Shown here in pieces: positions 42,001 through 52,694 of a stretch of 64,000 nucleotides of DNA. Source of the stretch: Acidobacteriota bacterium (lineage in GTDB: Bacteria; Acidobacteriota; Thermoanaerobaculia; UBA5066); NCBI GenBank assembly GCA_016716715.1, contig JADJVE010000010.1, positions 62,001 through 126,000 of the forward strand. The letters run 5' to 3'. A program made the position numbers and the translations under genes. Within the stretch, counting starts at the first letter, position 1; each line of letters starts with the position of its first letter. Under the pieces are notes generated by a model. That model was not told the origin of the DNA, did no database searches, and saw nothing but the letters and a program-made list of their open reading frames with translations.

Positions 42001-44724
42001 GCCCACCGCCGTAGCGGCCGAGCCGGTCGCCACGCACGTCGGGCCGGTGGTGACCGTGACGGAGAGCGCGACGAACCCGCCGCTCCCGGCGGTGAACGTG
42101 AAGATCCGGGCGTTCTGCCCGCTGACGGGCGTGCCGTTCGTGACCGTCCACGCGTACGTGGCGCCGAAGCCGGCGTCGGGCACGGAGGCGACGAGGCCGG
42201 CCGTGTTCGGCGGGGCCGAGGCCGGCGCCGTGATGACGGCCGAAGGCGCGACGCCGGAAACGGTGATCGTCGCGCTCCCCGAGACGGTTCCCTCACCGAA
42301 CGCGTCGGAGAAGGCGGTCAGCGTGTAGATCGTCGAGACGGCCGGCGCCACCACCCGCGTCGCCGGGCTGACGGACACCACCTGAGGGAAGCCGTCGGAC
42401 CAGGTCAGGCTCCAGGGCGCCGTTCCCGTGAGGGTCGCCGAGAGCGTCACGTTGCCGCCGGAGCACGTCGTGCCGCCGCCCGAGACGACGGCCGTGGCCG
42501 TCGAGGAGGCGGGATTGAGATGGAAGACGACGCCGCCGTCATTCGGTCCCGCCATCTCCGCCGTGCCGAGGAGCGTCCCGTCGCCCAGCCTGAGGACGCC
42601 GCCACGCGGGAAAGCCCCGTCGGCCCCCGAAAAGGAGTGGAGGATCCGGAGCGCGCCGCTGGGGGCCAGCTGGATGACCGAGCCGAAGTTGTTGGCGCCC
42701 CATCCCTGCGAGGTCCCGTAGAAGTTCCCGTCGCTCCCCAGCGTCAGGACGGAAACCCCTTCCACTTCGCCCGACGCAAAGTCGCGCAGCGTCGTGATGC
42801 CAACCGGCGTCGTCGTCGCGTCGAGCCGGAAGAACGTTCCGACGCCGTTGGCGCCGCCGGCCGACGTGGTCCCGAAGAAGACCCCCGGCCCCGCCGCCGT
42901 GAGCGCGGCCCACGGGCCGGCGCCGTTCGGTCCCGAGAAGGAATGGAGCAGCTCGTGCGTGCCACCGGTCGTCACCCGGAAGAGGGTCCCCTTGTCGGAA
43001 GCACCGCCCCCGTTGGTCACGCCGTAGAGCTTCCCGTCGGCGCCGGCGACGAGCTGGGACGTCGGATAGCGGCCGTCGGTGCCGGACAAGGGCGTCGACC
43101 AGCCGAGGTTTGAGGGGCTCACGGGATCGAGGGCGAAGAGCGTTCCCTTGTCGGAGGCGCCGCCCGAGGCCGTCGCGCCGTAGAGGATTCCGCCGCGCTC
43201 CATGACTCCGATCGGGAAGCTCCCGTTCGGGAAGTTTCCCGGTGACCCGGTGAAGGTGTAGAGCTTCTGGAAGCCGGAGCCGTTCAGCGTGTCGATCCTG
43301 TAGACGCTGTTGCTGTCCTTGGCCGTCCCGTAAAGGAAGCCGCCGAGGCCCGGCACGACGCCCGAGAAGTCCTGACCCATGCCGAGGTCCTGCGTGGCCC
43401 GGAGCGTCGCCAGCGTGCACGGGGGCGTCGCGCAGTCGAGCTTGTAGATCGCGCCACCGACGCTTTTGCCGCCGACGGACGCCGTGCCATAGAGGAAGCC
43501 GCTCCCGTCCCGGTAGAGCGGCGAGAACGGGCCCGCTCCCTCTGTTCCCGCGTCGGCGTAGAAGACCGTGAAGTTCAGAGGAGGCGCCTCGGCGGGATCG
43601 ACGGCGTACGACGCACCGTAGCCGCCCGCGCCGCCTTCCGACGTGGTCCCATAGAGCTTCCCGCCGGCTCCCTTCACGAGACCGGTCGTGGGGGACGAGC
43701 CGTTCGTTCCGTTGAAGGAATGGAGTATCTGGTGGACGACGGGCATCGTGGAGGGGTCGAACCGGAAGACCGACCCGCGGGAATTCGCCCCCCCGACAGG
43801 CGACGTCCCGTAAAGGAACCCGTCCGTGCCCAGGGTGAGTCCGGCGTGCGAAACCTGGCCGCTCGCGAGGTCGTGGACCTTCGTGAGCACGCCGGCGTTC
43901 GTCACCTTGAACATGGCGCTCCCGGCCGCTCCGAAGAAGTCGACTCCTTTTTCGACGACGTCTCCCCGCGGGGAACTGCCGTTCGTCCCGTCGAACGACG
44001 CGACCCACTCCATCGAACCCGAAGTGGAGAGCTTGAAGACCGTCCCGAATCCGGCCGTTCCCCCCTCGGCGGTGGTCCCGTACAGGAAGCCTCTGTTTTC
44101 GAGGAGGCTCGCGACCGGGCCGGCTCCGTCCGTCACGCCTCCGGAGAACGAGTAGAGCGTTGTCAGCGTGGCCGGCGACGCGGAGACGTCGAGCGAGAAG
44201 ACCGTCCCGAAGCCGTCCGCGCCCCCGTAGCGCGTCGTCCCGTAGAACAGCCCGCTGCTCCCCTTGATGAGGGCCGCCTCGGGAGACGTGGGACCCGTGA
44301 CGCCGGCGAAGTCGAGGACCTTCTCGAACGTGATCCCGTCGGGACTGATCCGGAAGACGGTTCCGAACCCGTTCAAGCCCCCGGAGGTCGTCGTCCCGTA
44401 GAGGAAGTCGCCCGCGGCGTCGTACACGAGGCCTGCCAGGGGCCTCTCGCCGTCCGTGTTGCTGTCGAACGAGTGGAGGGTCGTCACGACTCCGGCCGTC
44501 GTCACCTTGACGACGGAGCCCTGCGACCAGGCGCCACCTCGGTCCGTCGTCCCGTAGAACTCCCCCGGAGCCACCTCGACGAGGCTCGAGGTGATCCTCA
44601 CGGAGGCCCGGAAGGGATAGAGGACCGTGTACGTCTGCCCGGCGGCCGGCCGCGCCCCGGCCAGCGCGGCCAACAGGACGAGAAACGCCAACAGGGGGAC
44701 GCTGGTCGCGCGACGGATTGACAT
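39055..44724 (-). CDS. Giant secreted protein: GloVer repeats, Ig-like domains, NHL repeats
   Basis: A 1889-residue secreted protein. After the signal peptide (to about 29) come about 14 GloVer (TIGR03803-type) repeats of the form FLYGTTxxGGxxGxGTVF, to about residue 770. One or two Ig/PKD-like domains follow, then about 12 NHL repeats (YVADxxNHTIRRI, about 1000-1610), another Ig-like domain, and a C-terminal module of about 115 residues (YPCRMYTTFG, CGIPASAKALAANATV, LDVSGYFE). That module is familiar from other large acidobacterial exoproteins. The repeats predict two propeller systems for binding sugars or proteins. GAGGAGG precedes the ATG. Confidence 0.9.
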   Translation of the reverse strand: MSIRRATSVPLLAFLVLLAALAGARPAAGQTYTVLYPFRASVRITSSLVEVAPGEFYGTTDRGGAWSQGSVVKVTTAGVVTTLHSFDSNTDGERPLAGLVYDAAGDFLYGTTTSGGLNGFGTVFRISPDGITFEKVLDFAGVTGPTSPEAALIKGSSGLFYGTTRYGGADGFGTVFSLDVSASPATLTTLYSFSGGVTDGAGPVASLLENRGFLYGTTAEGGTAGFGTVFKLSTSGSMEWVASFDGTNGSSPRGDVVEKGVDFFGAAGSAMFKVTNAGVLTKVHDLASGQVSHAGLTLGTDGFLYGTSPVGGANSRGSVFRFDPSTMPVVHQILHSFNGTNGSSPTTGLVKGAGGKLYGTTSEGGAGGYGASYAVDPAEAPPLNFTVFYADAGTEGAGPFSPLYRDGSGFLYGTASVGGKSVGGAIYKLDCATPPCTLATLRATQDLGMGQDFSGVVPGLGGFLYGTAKDSNSVYRIDTLNGSGFQKLYTFTGSPGNFPNGSFPIGVMERGGILYGATASGGASDKGTLFALDPVSPSNLGWSTPLSGTDGRYPTSQLVAGADGKLYGVTNGGGASDKGTLFRVTTGGTHELLHSFSGPNGAGPWAALTAAGPGVFFGTTSAGGANGVGTFFRLDATTTPVGITTLRDFASGEVEGVSVLTLGSDGNFYGTSQGWGANNFGSVIQLAPSGALRILHSFSGADGAFPRGGVLRLGDGTLLGTAEMAGPNDGGVVFHLNPASSTATAVVSGGGTTCSGGNVTLSATLTGTAPWSLTWSDGFPQVVSVSPATRVVAPAVSTIYTLTAFSDAFGEGTVSGSATITVSGVAPSAVITAPASAPPNTAGLVASVPDAGFGATYAWTVTNGTPVSGQNARIFTFTAGSGGFVALSVTVTTGPTCVATGSAATAVGLTPSPSLTFTHFSGTTGGVGATDATGTASRLQNPKGLAFDGSGNLYVADANAIRKVSPTLEVTTFAGRTRFAGAVDGSRGDARFFETRGLAVDTTGGYVYVADAGNHTIRRITLTGAVTTYAGLAGAYGGADGTGTSARFSGPSGLALDKPRDLLFVSDSLNHTIRRIDLSTGAVSTYAGVAGSTGSSDGTGADARFLYPYGLAVDAAGNLYVTDSGNATIRKIVPAPGNVGAVTTLAGSAGAYGFADGTLTSARFQEPSGVVSNAAGSVLHVADVWHRTIRRIDVQGNLVSTIAGKANAPGGGGFEGSDDGTGDVARFVTPGALALDAAGNVWVADTGGPALRKLTTPAGVVTTPVALAAALGITDSPARFRRPGGVVADPSGNIYVADTWNHTIRRIDSGGGVTTLAGLAGTYGSADGSGSTARFLYPRSLALHGGDLYVADMNANTIRKVTAGGNVVTLAGAYLEVGSVDGQGSLARFASPRGVTVDASGNVFVADSGNSTIRMVTSSGMVSTLAGKALELGSNDGGPASARFNGARGVAADASGAVYVADTYNCTIRRIVRSPSVNVSTYAGQAGVCGGADGAAGAATFTYPEALAVDPSGNVWVADTGGLRIRRIDANTREVTTPGSLWSTAENTLGADDGTGVFARFLSPQGIAVDPSGNLLIADAGNHAIRIGRPALAVAATIDSATGSVGAVRLLGSSAAATTYAWEVIRRPSGSTAALSSTSSRTPTFTPDIADLYVFRLTASDGTNASITLVSLTASSGGGCTPPPAPVITAPPIVGEDSPNRTASVANHGGSTYAWSVTNGTITAGQGTSQITFRSGAAGTLVLTVVETNAGCSSPPATANVTVAPAGQALLFYPVYPCRMYTTFGANGPPLAPGEIRTIAPAGACGIPASAKALAANATVVGPTASGHLVVWPVGTAMPLTSNLNFNGGRARANNAIVTMPGTAASGFSIFNGSTGATPLILDVSGYFE

Positions 44725-44843
44725 GGACTCCTCCTCGAAGGGGGCTCTGTGGAGGAGAAGCGCAATCCGGGCGTTCCTTCCCTCACGGCCGTGACCCCGG
44801 TCCGACCCCGGCTGCGCGTTCCCGGATGAAGGAGACACCAGCC

Positions 44844-45266
44844 ATGGGAATGAACCTCTCGACCGCCGCCACCTTCGTCCTCATCGCCAGCTCCGCCGGA
44901 CCGTTGCTCGCGTCCGGGGACCCTTCGCAGGCAGCCGGATACGCCTGCCTCGCGAGCCCGAAACTGGGTCCGGTCAAGGTCGTCCTGACGCCGCCGCCCG
45001 CGGGGTTCAAGTGCCCGCCGGGACAGAAGCTCTTCGTCGTCACGAGGCAGATGCAGGAAAAGGCGTCTGCGCCTTTCGCCGAGGTCGTCGAGGTCGCAGA
45101 GCCCGAACCCACGCCGCCTCCGGGGCTCATCGCTCCCCCGAAGAAGAAGCCGGTCAAGAAGACGCAGCCGAAGAACCCGATCCCGCCGGGCGGCAAGGTG
45201 TGCACGCCGGACGGCACGGGCGGCCAGTACTGCTGCTACAGCCTGCACGACTGCCGGCTCGAATAG
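44844..45266 (+). CDS. Small secreted protein with Pro/Lys-rich middle and Cys-rich end
   Basis: A 140-residue protein with a signal peptide (to about LLASG). It has a lone CPPG segment, a long Pro/Lys linker (PPKKKPVKKTQPKNP), and a Cys-rich C-terminus (KVCTPDG, YCCYSLHDCRLE). I recognise no family. I chose ATG 44844, 9 bp after AAGGAG, over ATG 44826 which overlaps that site. It is convergent with the sdh operon, with a strong hairpin between. Confidence 0.6.
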   Translation: MGMNLSTAATFVLIASSAGPLLASGDPSQAAGYACLASPKLGPVKVVLTPPPAGFKCPPGQKLFVVTRQMQEKASAPFAEVVEVAEPEPTPPPGLIAPPKKKPVKKTQPKNPIPPGGKVCTPDGTGGQYCCYSLHDCRLE

Positions 45267-45285
45267 CGCCGGCCGAGAACGAAAA

Positions 45286-45313
45286 GCGGCGGGCGGCCGA
45301 AGCCGCCCGCCGC
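45286..45313. terminator. Strong bidirectional terminator hairpin with tetraloop
   Basis: A perfect 12-bp stem, GCGGCGGGCGGC with its complement, closes a CGAA loop on the plus strand, which is UUCG (the very stable tetraloop) on the minus strand. On the minus strand TTTTCG follows, so it should end the mdh-sdhCAB transcript. It lies between convergent genes. Confidence 0.85.
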
Positions 45314-45342
45314 GCGTGGGTCGTCGGGTTTCCAGGGACGGT

Positions 45343-46112
45343 CTAGCCGGAACCGCTCTCCGCGACCTTCGGCCGCGACATGAGGCTGGCCTTGAGAAAG
45401 TCGCGGTTCAGCTGGGCGATGAACTCCTGCTTGATCTCCTTCGGGCAGGCGCGCGAGCACTCGCCGTGGTTCGTGCAGGTGCCGAAGCCCTCGGCGTCCA
45501 TCTGCGCGACCATCGAGAGCACGCGTTCGTAGCGCTCGGGCTGGCCCTGCGGCAGCAGCGCGAGGTGCGAGACCTTCGCGGCCACGAAGAGCATCGCCGA
45601 CCCGTTCGGGCAGGCAGCCGCGCAGGCGCCGCAGCCGATGCACGCGGCTGCGTCCATCGCGCGGTCCGAGCAGCTCTTCTTGACCGGCACAGCGTTGCCG
45701 TCGGGCGCGCTGCCCGTCGACACGGAGATGAAGCCGCCCGCCTGGATGATGCGGTCGTACGACGAGCGGTCGACGATGAGGTCCTTGACGATCGGGAACG
45801 GCGTCGCGCGCCAGGGCTCGAGCGTGATCGTGTCGCCGTCCTTGAAGGTGCGCATGTGGAGCTGGCAGGCCGTCGTGCCGCGCCGCGGGCCGTGCGGATT
45901 GCCGTTCACGACGATCCCGCACATGCCGCAGATGCCCTCGCGGCAGTCGTGGTCGAACGCGATGGGGTCTTCGCCCTTGAGGATCATGCCCTCGTTGACG
46001 ACGTCGAGCATCTCGAGGAAGGACATGTCGGGGCTGATGTTCGCGGCGTCGTAGGTGACGAACTTCCCTTCGGACTTCGCGTCTTTCTGCCGCCAGACGT
46101 TGAGCGTGAGCT

Positions 46113-46116
<4 letters not shown>
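45343..46116 (-). CDS. sdhB: Succinate dehydrogenase iron-sulfur subunit
   Basis: A 257-residue SdhB/FrdB subunit that carries electrons from the flavoprotein to the membrane quinone site. Three cluster motifs are seen: the 2Fe-2S set CREGICGMCG with the later CQLH, then CIGCGACAAACPNGS, and CTNHGECSRACPKEI near the C-terminus. The loop between the domains is long, as in the Bacteroides/Chlamydia-type enzyme. The start GTG 46116 overlaps the sdhA stop (GTGA). It is the last gene of the operon before the terminator at 45286. Confidence 0.95.
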
Positions 46117-48025
<1,909 letters not shown>

Positions 48026-48029
<4 letters not shown>

Positions 48030-48694
48030 TTCAGCACCCCCGCCAGAACCGCGAGTGGCACGAGAACGAACCCGCCCGCGACGAGAATCGTGAAGACGAC
48101 GGCGAAGGCCTTCCGCGCCCCGAGGTACTTCGGGTGCGAGAGGCCGAGGGTCTGGAGCATCGACCACGCGCCGTGCCAGAGGTGGAACGAGAGGCAGCCC
48201 ATCGCGAGAACGTAGAAGAGCGCGACCGGCACCGGCGCCAGGCCCGTGACGAGGTTCTGGTAAACCTTGCCCTCGACGAAGCGCGGGTGCACGTTGCCGA
48301 TCGTCAGGTGCATGAGGTGGAACACGATGAAGGCGCCGAGGATGGGCCCCGTCCAGCGCATCGAGCGCGAGGCGAAGGTCGCTTCCTCGAAGTCGTTCAC
48401 CTTGTAGCCCTTCGGGCGGGCGGCCCAGCTCTTCTGCGTGAGCGTCAGGTACGCCCAGATGTGGAGCCCGACCGCCAGGAGGAGACCGCCCCGGACGAAC
48501 CAGATGCCCGTGCCGTGCAGCAGCTCCCGCAGGAACGCGCCGTAGTGGTCCAGCGCCTCCGGCCCGTTCGGCAGGAAGGCCTGGAGGTTGCCGGCCATGT
48601 GGCCGAGAACGAAGCCCGACAGGACGATCCCGGTGATCGCCATGACGATCTTCTTTCCAACCGAGGAATTCAGGAAGGGTGTGGGCGCAGCCAT
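48026..48694 (-). CDS. sdhC: Succinate dehydrogenase cytochrome b subunit (five-helix type)
   Basis: A 222-residue membrane anchor with five predicted helices. It is the fused SdhC/D type seen in Bacillus and Bacteroides, which binds two hemes b. Candidate heme histidines are in GFVLGHMAG, VGLHIWAY, IVFHLMHLTIGNVH and LSFHLWHGAW. The single anchor gene instead of separate sdhC and sdhD fits the SdhA/SdhB types beside it. GGAGGAG precedes the ATG. It follows mdh by 37 bp. Confidence 0.92.
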
Positions 48695-48731
48695 TCGAGC
48701 GGTTCTCCTCCCCTCGGATTCGGGCGACGGA

Positions 48732-49658
48732 TCAGACGGTCAGCAGTCCGACGAGTTCCTGGACGGAGGCGGCGGACTTCTGGAGAGCGGCGGACTCCTC
48801 CGGGGTGAGCTTGAGCTCGACGATCTTCTCGATGCCGCCGGCGCCCAGCACGCAGGGCACGCCCACGAAGAGGCCCTTGATCCCGTACTCGCCCTCGAGG
48901 TACGCGGCGCACGGGAGGATCTTCTTGCGGTCGTTGAAGATGGCTTCGGCCATCTCGACGGCCGCCGACGACGGCGCGTAGTAGGCCGAGCCGGTCTTGA
49001 GGAAGTTGACGATCTCGGCGCCGCCGCCCGCGGTGCGCTTGACGATCGCCGCGACGCGCTCGGGGGTCATGAGCTCGGTGATCGGGACGCCCGCGACGGT
49101 GGAGTACCGCGGAAGCGGGACCATCGTGTCGCCGTGGCCGCCGAGAACGGTCGCGTGGATGTTCGACATCGAGACGCCGAGCTCCATCGAGATGAACGCG
49201 CGCATGCGGGCGCTGTCGAGGATGCCGGCCATGCCGATCACGTTCTGCTTCGGGAGCTTCGTGACGCGGCGGACGACCTCGCACATCGCGTCGAGCGGGT
49301 TCGTCACGACGATGACCTTGAGGTCGCGCGAGCCGCGCGTCGTCTTCGCGATGCACGAGCTGACGATCTCCTCGTTCTTCTTCAGCAGGTCGTCGCGCGA
49401 CATGCCCGGCTTGCGGGCGAGGCCGGCCGTGACGATCACGAGGTCGGAGCCCTCGGTCTCGTCGTAGCCGTTCGTGCCGACGATCTTCATGTCGAACCCT
49501 TCGACGGCGCCCGACTGGAACATGTCCAGTCCCTTGCCCTGCGGGACGCCCTCGACCACGTCCACGAGGACGACGTCGGCCAGGTTCTGCTCCACGATGC
49601 GCTGGGCGACGGTCGCGCCCACGTTTCCTGCCCCGATCACGGTCACTTTGCGTCGCAT
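48732..49658 (-). CDS. mdh: Malate dehydrogenase (LDH-like type)
   Basis: A 308-residue NAD-dependent malate dehydrogenase. It has the Rossmann motif VIGAGNVGATVA (residues 7-18), the substrate loop GLARKPGMSRDDLL whose arginines select malate over lactate, VTNPLDAM, the ILDSARMR Asp-Arg pair, and the catalytic His in GGHGDTMVP. It converts malate to oxaloacetate, the TCA step that follows fumarate hydration. Its place ahead of sdhCAB makes a TCA operon. ATG 49658 has AAGGA upstream. Confidence 0.95.
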   Translation of the reverse strand: MRRKVTVIGAGNVGATVAQRIVEQNLADVVLVDVVEGVPQGKGLDMFQSGAVEGFDMKIVGTNGYDETEGSDLVIVTAGLARKPGMSRDDLLKKNEEIVSSCIAKTTRGSRDLKVIVVTNPLDAMCEVVRRVTKLPKQNVIGMAGILDSARMRAFISMELGVSMSNIHATVLGGHGDTMVPLPRYSTVAGVPITELMTPERVAAIVKRTAGGGAEIVNFLKTGSAYYAPSSAAVEMAEAIFNDRKKILPCAAYLEGEYGIKGLFVGVPCVLGAGGIEKIVELKLTPEESAALQKSAASVQELVGLLTV

Positions 49659-49804
49659 GAATGGTTCCTTCCCCGGCGCCTCTCAATTTTGCGGCGGAGC
49701 CGTCGGCGAGGCAGCCTAGCACCGGGTCAAATCGACCTCATATGAAGCAAACCCATCAGTCCGGGGGGAACGTCCGGGAGCCCCCGGGCGTATAAAGGGG
49801 CAGG

Positions 49805-50167
49805 ATGGCCGGCGAATACAAGAACCTCCCGCTCTGGAAGAGGGGAATGACCCTCGCCCACACGGTCTACGCGGCCGTGGAGGCGGCTGGGGCCAAGGGG
49901 ACGGACGCAGGCACCCGCCTGAGAAAAGCAGCAGTTTCCGTGCCTTCCCTTGTCGGGGAGGCCTTCCTCGACATGTCCGGCAAGGACGTCGCGGAGGCCC
50001 TCTCCCTGGCCGAGGCGAAGCTGGACGAGGTCCAGGGACTCCTGACTTCTCCGGCGCTGAGCGGCATCCCGCCCGCCGACCTCGAAAGCCTTCTCGGCGA
50101 CCTCGAGAGCCTCAAGGCCGAGCTCGTGCAGCTCCGGGCCACCCGGATGGGCGAAACGACGCACTAA
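49805..50167 (+). CDS. Four-helix bundle protein (S23/IVP-like)
   Basis: A 120-residue all-helical protein of the type called four-helix bundle or 23S rRNA-intervening-sequence protein (LPLWKRGMTLAHTVYAAVEA, then TRLRKAAVSVPSLVGEAFLDM). Members form pentamers; their cell role is not known. The gene is not inside an rRNA operon here. TATAAA lies 8 bp upstream of the ATG. Its stop overlaps the M28 peptidase stop tail to tail by 4 bp. Confidence 0.75.
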   Translation: MAGEYKNLPLWKRGMTLAHTVYAAVEAAGAKGTDAGTRLRKAAVSVPSLVGEAFLDMSGKDVAEALSLAEAKLDEVQGLLTSPALSGIPPADLESLLGDLESLKAELVQLRATRMGETTH

Positions 50168-51111
50168 GGCGCGATCCGGTGCCTCGCCAGCAGCTCCCGG
50201 ACCTCGTCCGGCGTGTGCCGCGGGAGGTCCGGCCCGGCGTCGTCCGCGGCCCCCCATGCCAGCGCCGTCGCGAGCGCCGCGGTTTCGCGCGCGGCCGCGA
50301 AATCGAGCCGGCCGGCCGTGTCGGCCGCCGTGTGGTGCAGGGCGGCGTAGCCGGGGTCGATCTGGAACGCGGTGAGCACCGGGATGCCCGCCTTCACGAA
50401 CGGGAAGGCGTCGCAGCCCGCCCAGATCTGGTACGTCCCGAAAATGGCCCGCCAGCGATCGTCGGGGGCGAGGGCGCGCTGGAAGAGGGCGCGCATCTCC
50501 TGCTTGCGCCCGTTCATGTAGAAACCCTTCGTGCGACCCGAGCCAAGGTCGAAGACCGCGGCGAGGGCGTGCGGCTCGGCGGCGTGTGCCGCCACGTACG
50601 CCGACGAGCCCGCCATCTTCTGTTCCTCCCCCGTGAAGAACGCAAAGCGGATCGTCCGGCGCGGCGCGGGCGCGAGCGCCTTCAGCGTGCGCGCCGCCTC
50701 GAGCAGCACCGCCACGTTGACGGCGTCGTCCGCCGCGCCCTCCCCCACCGCGACGCCGTCGAGGTGCGCCGCGAGGAGGACGAGCCCGCGCGCCCTGTCC
50801 GTGCCCGGAATGTCCGCGAGGACGTTGCGCGCCGGCGCGTCGACGGCCGCGCCCTCGGGACGCGGGTACGTCTCGAAGACGGGCGAAAGGCCGGCAGACG
50901 CGAGACGCGCGGCCGCGAGCTCCTCTCCCTTCGCGCACGCGGCGCTGCCGGTCACGCGCGCTCCGAGCGCCGCGAGGGCCCGCGCATCGGCCTCGATGGC
51001 GGTGGACGTCTCGGCCCGCGCCGCGAGCCGGGCCTGCAGGGAGGGCGCCGGTGCCTTCGCGCACGCGGCGGCGAGGAGTGCAAGCGCGGCGGCCGCGGCG
51101 GTCGTCCTCAT
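50164..51111 (-). CDS. M28-family metallopeptidase lipoprotein
   Basis: A 315-residue lipoprotein (lipobox LLAAAC, Cys17) with an M28 aminopeptidase domain. Zinc ligands and catalytic residues appear as AAHLDGVAVGEGAADDAVN (His, Asp), FFTGEEQKMAGS (Glu pair), a later Asp in FDLGSG, and His in ALHHTAADT. It probably cleaves N-terminal residues from peptides in the periplasm. Its ATG overlaps the stop of the spermidine-synthase-like gene. Confidence 0.85.
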   Translation of the reverse strand: MRTTAAAAALALLAAACAKAPAPSLQARLAARAETSTAIEADARALAALGARVTGSAACAKGEELAAARLASAGLSPVFETYPRPEGAAVDAPARNVLADIPGTDRARGLVLLAAHLDGVAVGEGAADDAVNVAVLLEAARTLKALAPAPRRTIRFAFFTGEEQKMAGSSAYVAAHAAEPHALAAVFDLGSGRTKGFYMNGRKQEMRALFQRALAPDDRWRAIFGTYQIWAGCDAFPFVKAGIPVLTAFQIDPGYAALHHTAADTAGRLDFAAARETAALATALAWGAADDAGPDLPRHTPDEVRELLARHRIAP

Positions 51112-52652
51112 CGCGCGAGGTGCTGGAGGGCGTCCGTCGGGCTGTAGGCGTCCGTGAGAACGGGCACGTCGGCCGTACGGATCTCGCCTTCGTAGAGGCG
51201 TGCGGCCCACTCGGAAATGGGCGGACGCCCGAGGCGCTCCGCGACGGCCTTCGCCCGGTCGGCGAGCGTGCCGGGGTCCACCCTCTCGGGCGAGCGCGTC
51301 GCGACCACGATCGCGTTGCCGCGGAACGTCCCCGCGCCGGCCTTGAGCTCGCTCGAGAACACATAGACGCGGGGAAAAACCTCGCCCAGCGTCTTCACGG
51401 CGGCCCAGAGGAGCTGATTGCGGTTGCCCGTGAGGTCGCCACCGAAGTTCACGGCCAGGACGCCGCCGGGACCGAGTTTTCTTGCGCAGAGCGCGTCGAA
51501 CTCCTTCGTGACGAGGTGAAACGGCAGGCTGTCGGAGTAGTAGGCGTCCACGACGATCACGTCGGCGCCGTCCACCTGGCGTTCCAGCTCGCGGCGGCCG
51601 TCGCCCACGATCACGCGGTCGTTCGCGTCCGGCGCGAAAGCGAAGTAATTCCGCGCGACCGCGACGACCTCCGGGTCGATCTCGATCGAAGTCGAGGCGA
51701 TTTCGGGGGCGCGCGTGGCGAGGAGGGTCGGCAGCATCCCGGCGCCGAGCCCGATCATGACGACGCGCCGGGCGTCCGGCGCGAACGCGAGGGAGAGCGC
51801 AAGCCCGTCCGTGTAAGCGATCCCGAGGTCCACGCCGGGCCGCACCGGCGCGTAACCCTGGAGCCGATTGTCGAAGTAGAGGGCGCGGCGCAGTCCCTGG
51901 TCCACGACGCGGATGCGGTGGTAGGCCGTCTCCTTCTCGAGGAGAAGCGTGCCGGCGGGCCCGGGCGCCTTCGCGATGCCGGGCCCCACGAGGAAGACGA
52001 GCGCGCCCGCCGCCCCGAGGAAACCGGCCCACGCGGCGCGGCGCAGGAGACGCGGCGCCGGGACGAGAAGGGCCGACACGAGCAGCGCGGCCCCGATGCC
52101 GAAGAGGATCGGCCGCGTCGGGAACGTCGGGATCAGGAAGAAGGCCGCCGCAAACGCGCCGAGGATCGAGCCGACCGTCGACACGGCCGAGAGCCGGCCC
52201 GCGGCCGACCCGACGAGCGCGAGGTCCTTCGCCGCGAGGCGCACGGCGAAGGGCGTGACGGCGCCCATGAGGATGCTCGGAGGAGCGAAGAGCACGGCGG
52301 CCGCGAGCAGCGCGCGGAAGCGATCCGGTACGGGCGCACCGCTGGCGGCCGCGAGGACGGCGTCGGGCGCGGCGAACAGGACGATCACGAGCGCGCCCGC
52401 CGCGAGGAGCACGCCGGAGAGCAGCGCCGGCTCGGGCCGGCGGTCGGCGAGGCGCCCGCCGAGCGCATAGCCGACCGCAAGGGCCGCGAGAAACGTCGTG
52501 ATGAGCGCGCCCCAGACGAAGAGCGACGTCCCGAAAACCGGCGCGAGCACGCGGCTCCCGACGATCTCGAGGGCCATGAGCGCGGCGCCGGAGAGGAAAA
52601 CCGCCCCGTCGAGGCGCAGGAGGTCGCGGGCCCCCTTCAAGCCACGCACCAC
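51108..52652 (-). CDS. Fused membrane protein/spermidine synthase-like protein
   Basis: A 514-residue protein. About seven membrane segments (first 230 residues, FLSGAALMALEIVGSRVLAP) precede a spermidine-synthase-like methyltransferase-fold domain: VVMIGLGAGMLPTLLA, TSIEIDPEVVAVARNYF and DVIVVDAYYSDSLPFHL. Fusions of this type are common, but polyamine synthesis has rarely been shown; the DAYY-type loop differs from classic SpeE. The start is GTG 52652, with a second GTG next to it. It diverges from the gene at 52695. Confidence 0.85.
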   Translation of the reverse strand: MVRGLKGARDLLRLDGAVFLSGAALMALEIVGSRVLAPVFGTSLFVWGALITTFLAALAVGYALGGRLADRRPEPALLSGVLLAAGALVIVLFAAPDAVLAAASGAPVPDRFRALLAAAVLFAPPSILMGAVTPFAVRLAAKDLALVGSAAGRLSAVSTVGSILGAFAAAFFLIPTFPTRPILFGIGAALLVSALLVPAPRLLRRAAWAGFLGAAGALVFLVGPGIAKAPGPAGTLLLEKETAYHRIRVVDQGLRRALYFDNRLQGYAPVRPGVDLGIAYTDGLALSLAFAPDARRVVMIGLGAGMLPTLLATRAPEIASTSIEIDPEVVAVARNYFAFAPDANDRVIVGDGRRELERQVDGADVIVVDAYYSDSLPFHLVTKEFDALCARKLGPGGVLAVNFGGDLTGNRNQLLWAAVKTLGEVFPRVYVFSSELKAGAGTFRGNAIVVATRSPERVDPGTLADRAKAVAERLGRPPISEWAARLYEGEIRTADVPVLTDAYSPTDALQHLAR

Positions 52653-52680
52653 GCCGCTTGACGCCCCGCGGCGCGACCGA

Positions 52681-52686
52681 TAGTTT
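52681..52686 (+). promoter_or_regulatory. -10 element of a possible leaderless gene (TAGTTT)
   Basis: TAGTTT ends 8 bp before the ATG at 52695; the spacing is slightly longer than in the other cases. Confidence 0.4.
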
Positions 52687-52694
52687 TGCCGACT

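Noticed and set aside
39601..43113. 1170-residue open frame on the plus strand inside the giant gene
   Set aside because: Antisense to NHL and GloVer repeats; Arg/Asp/Gly-rich with no recognisable domain.
49805..50167. Four-helix protein as a mark of an rRNA intervening sequence
   Set aside because: No 23S rRNA sequence surrounds it; it is an ordinary free-standing gene.
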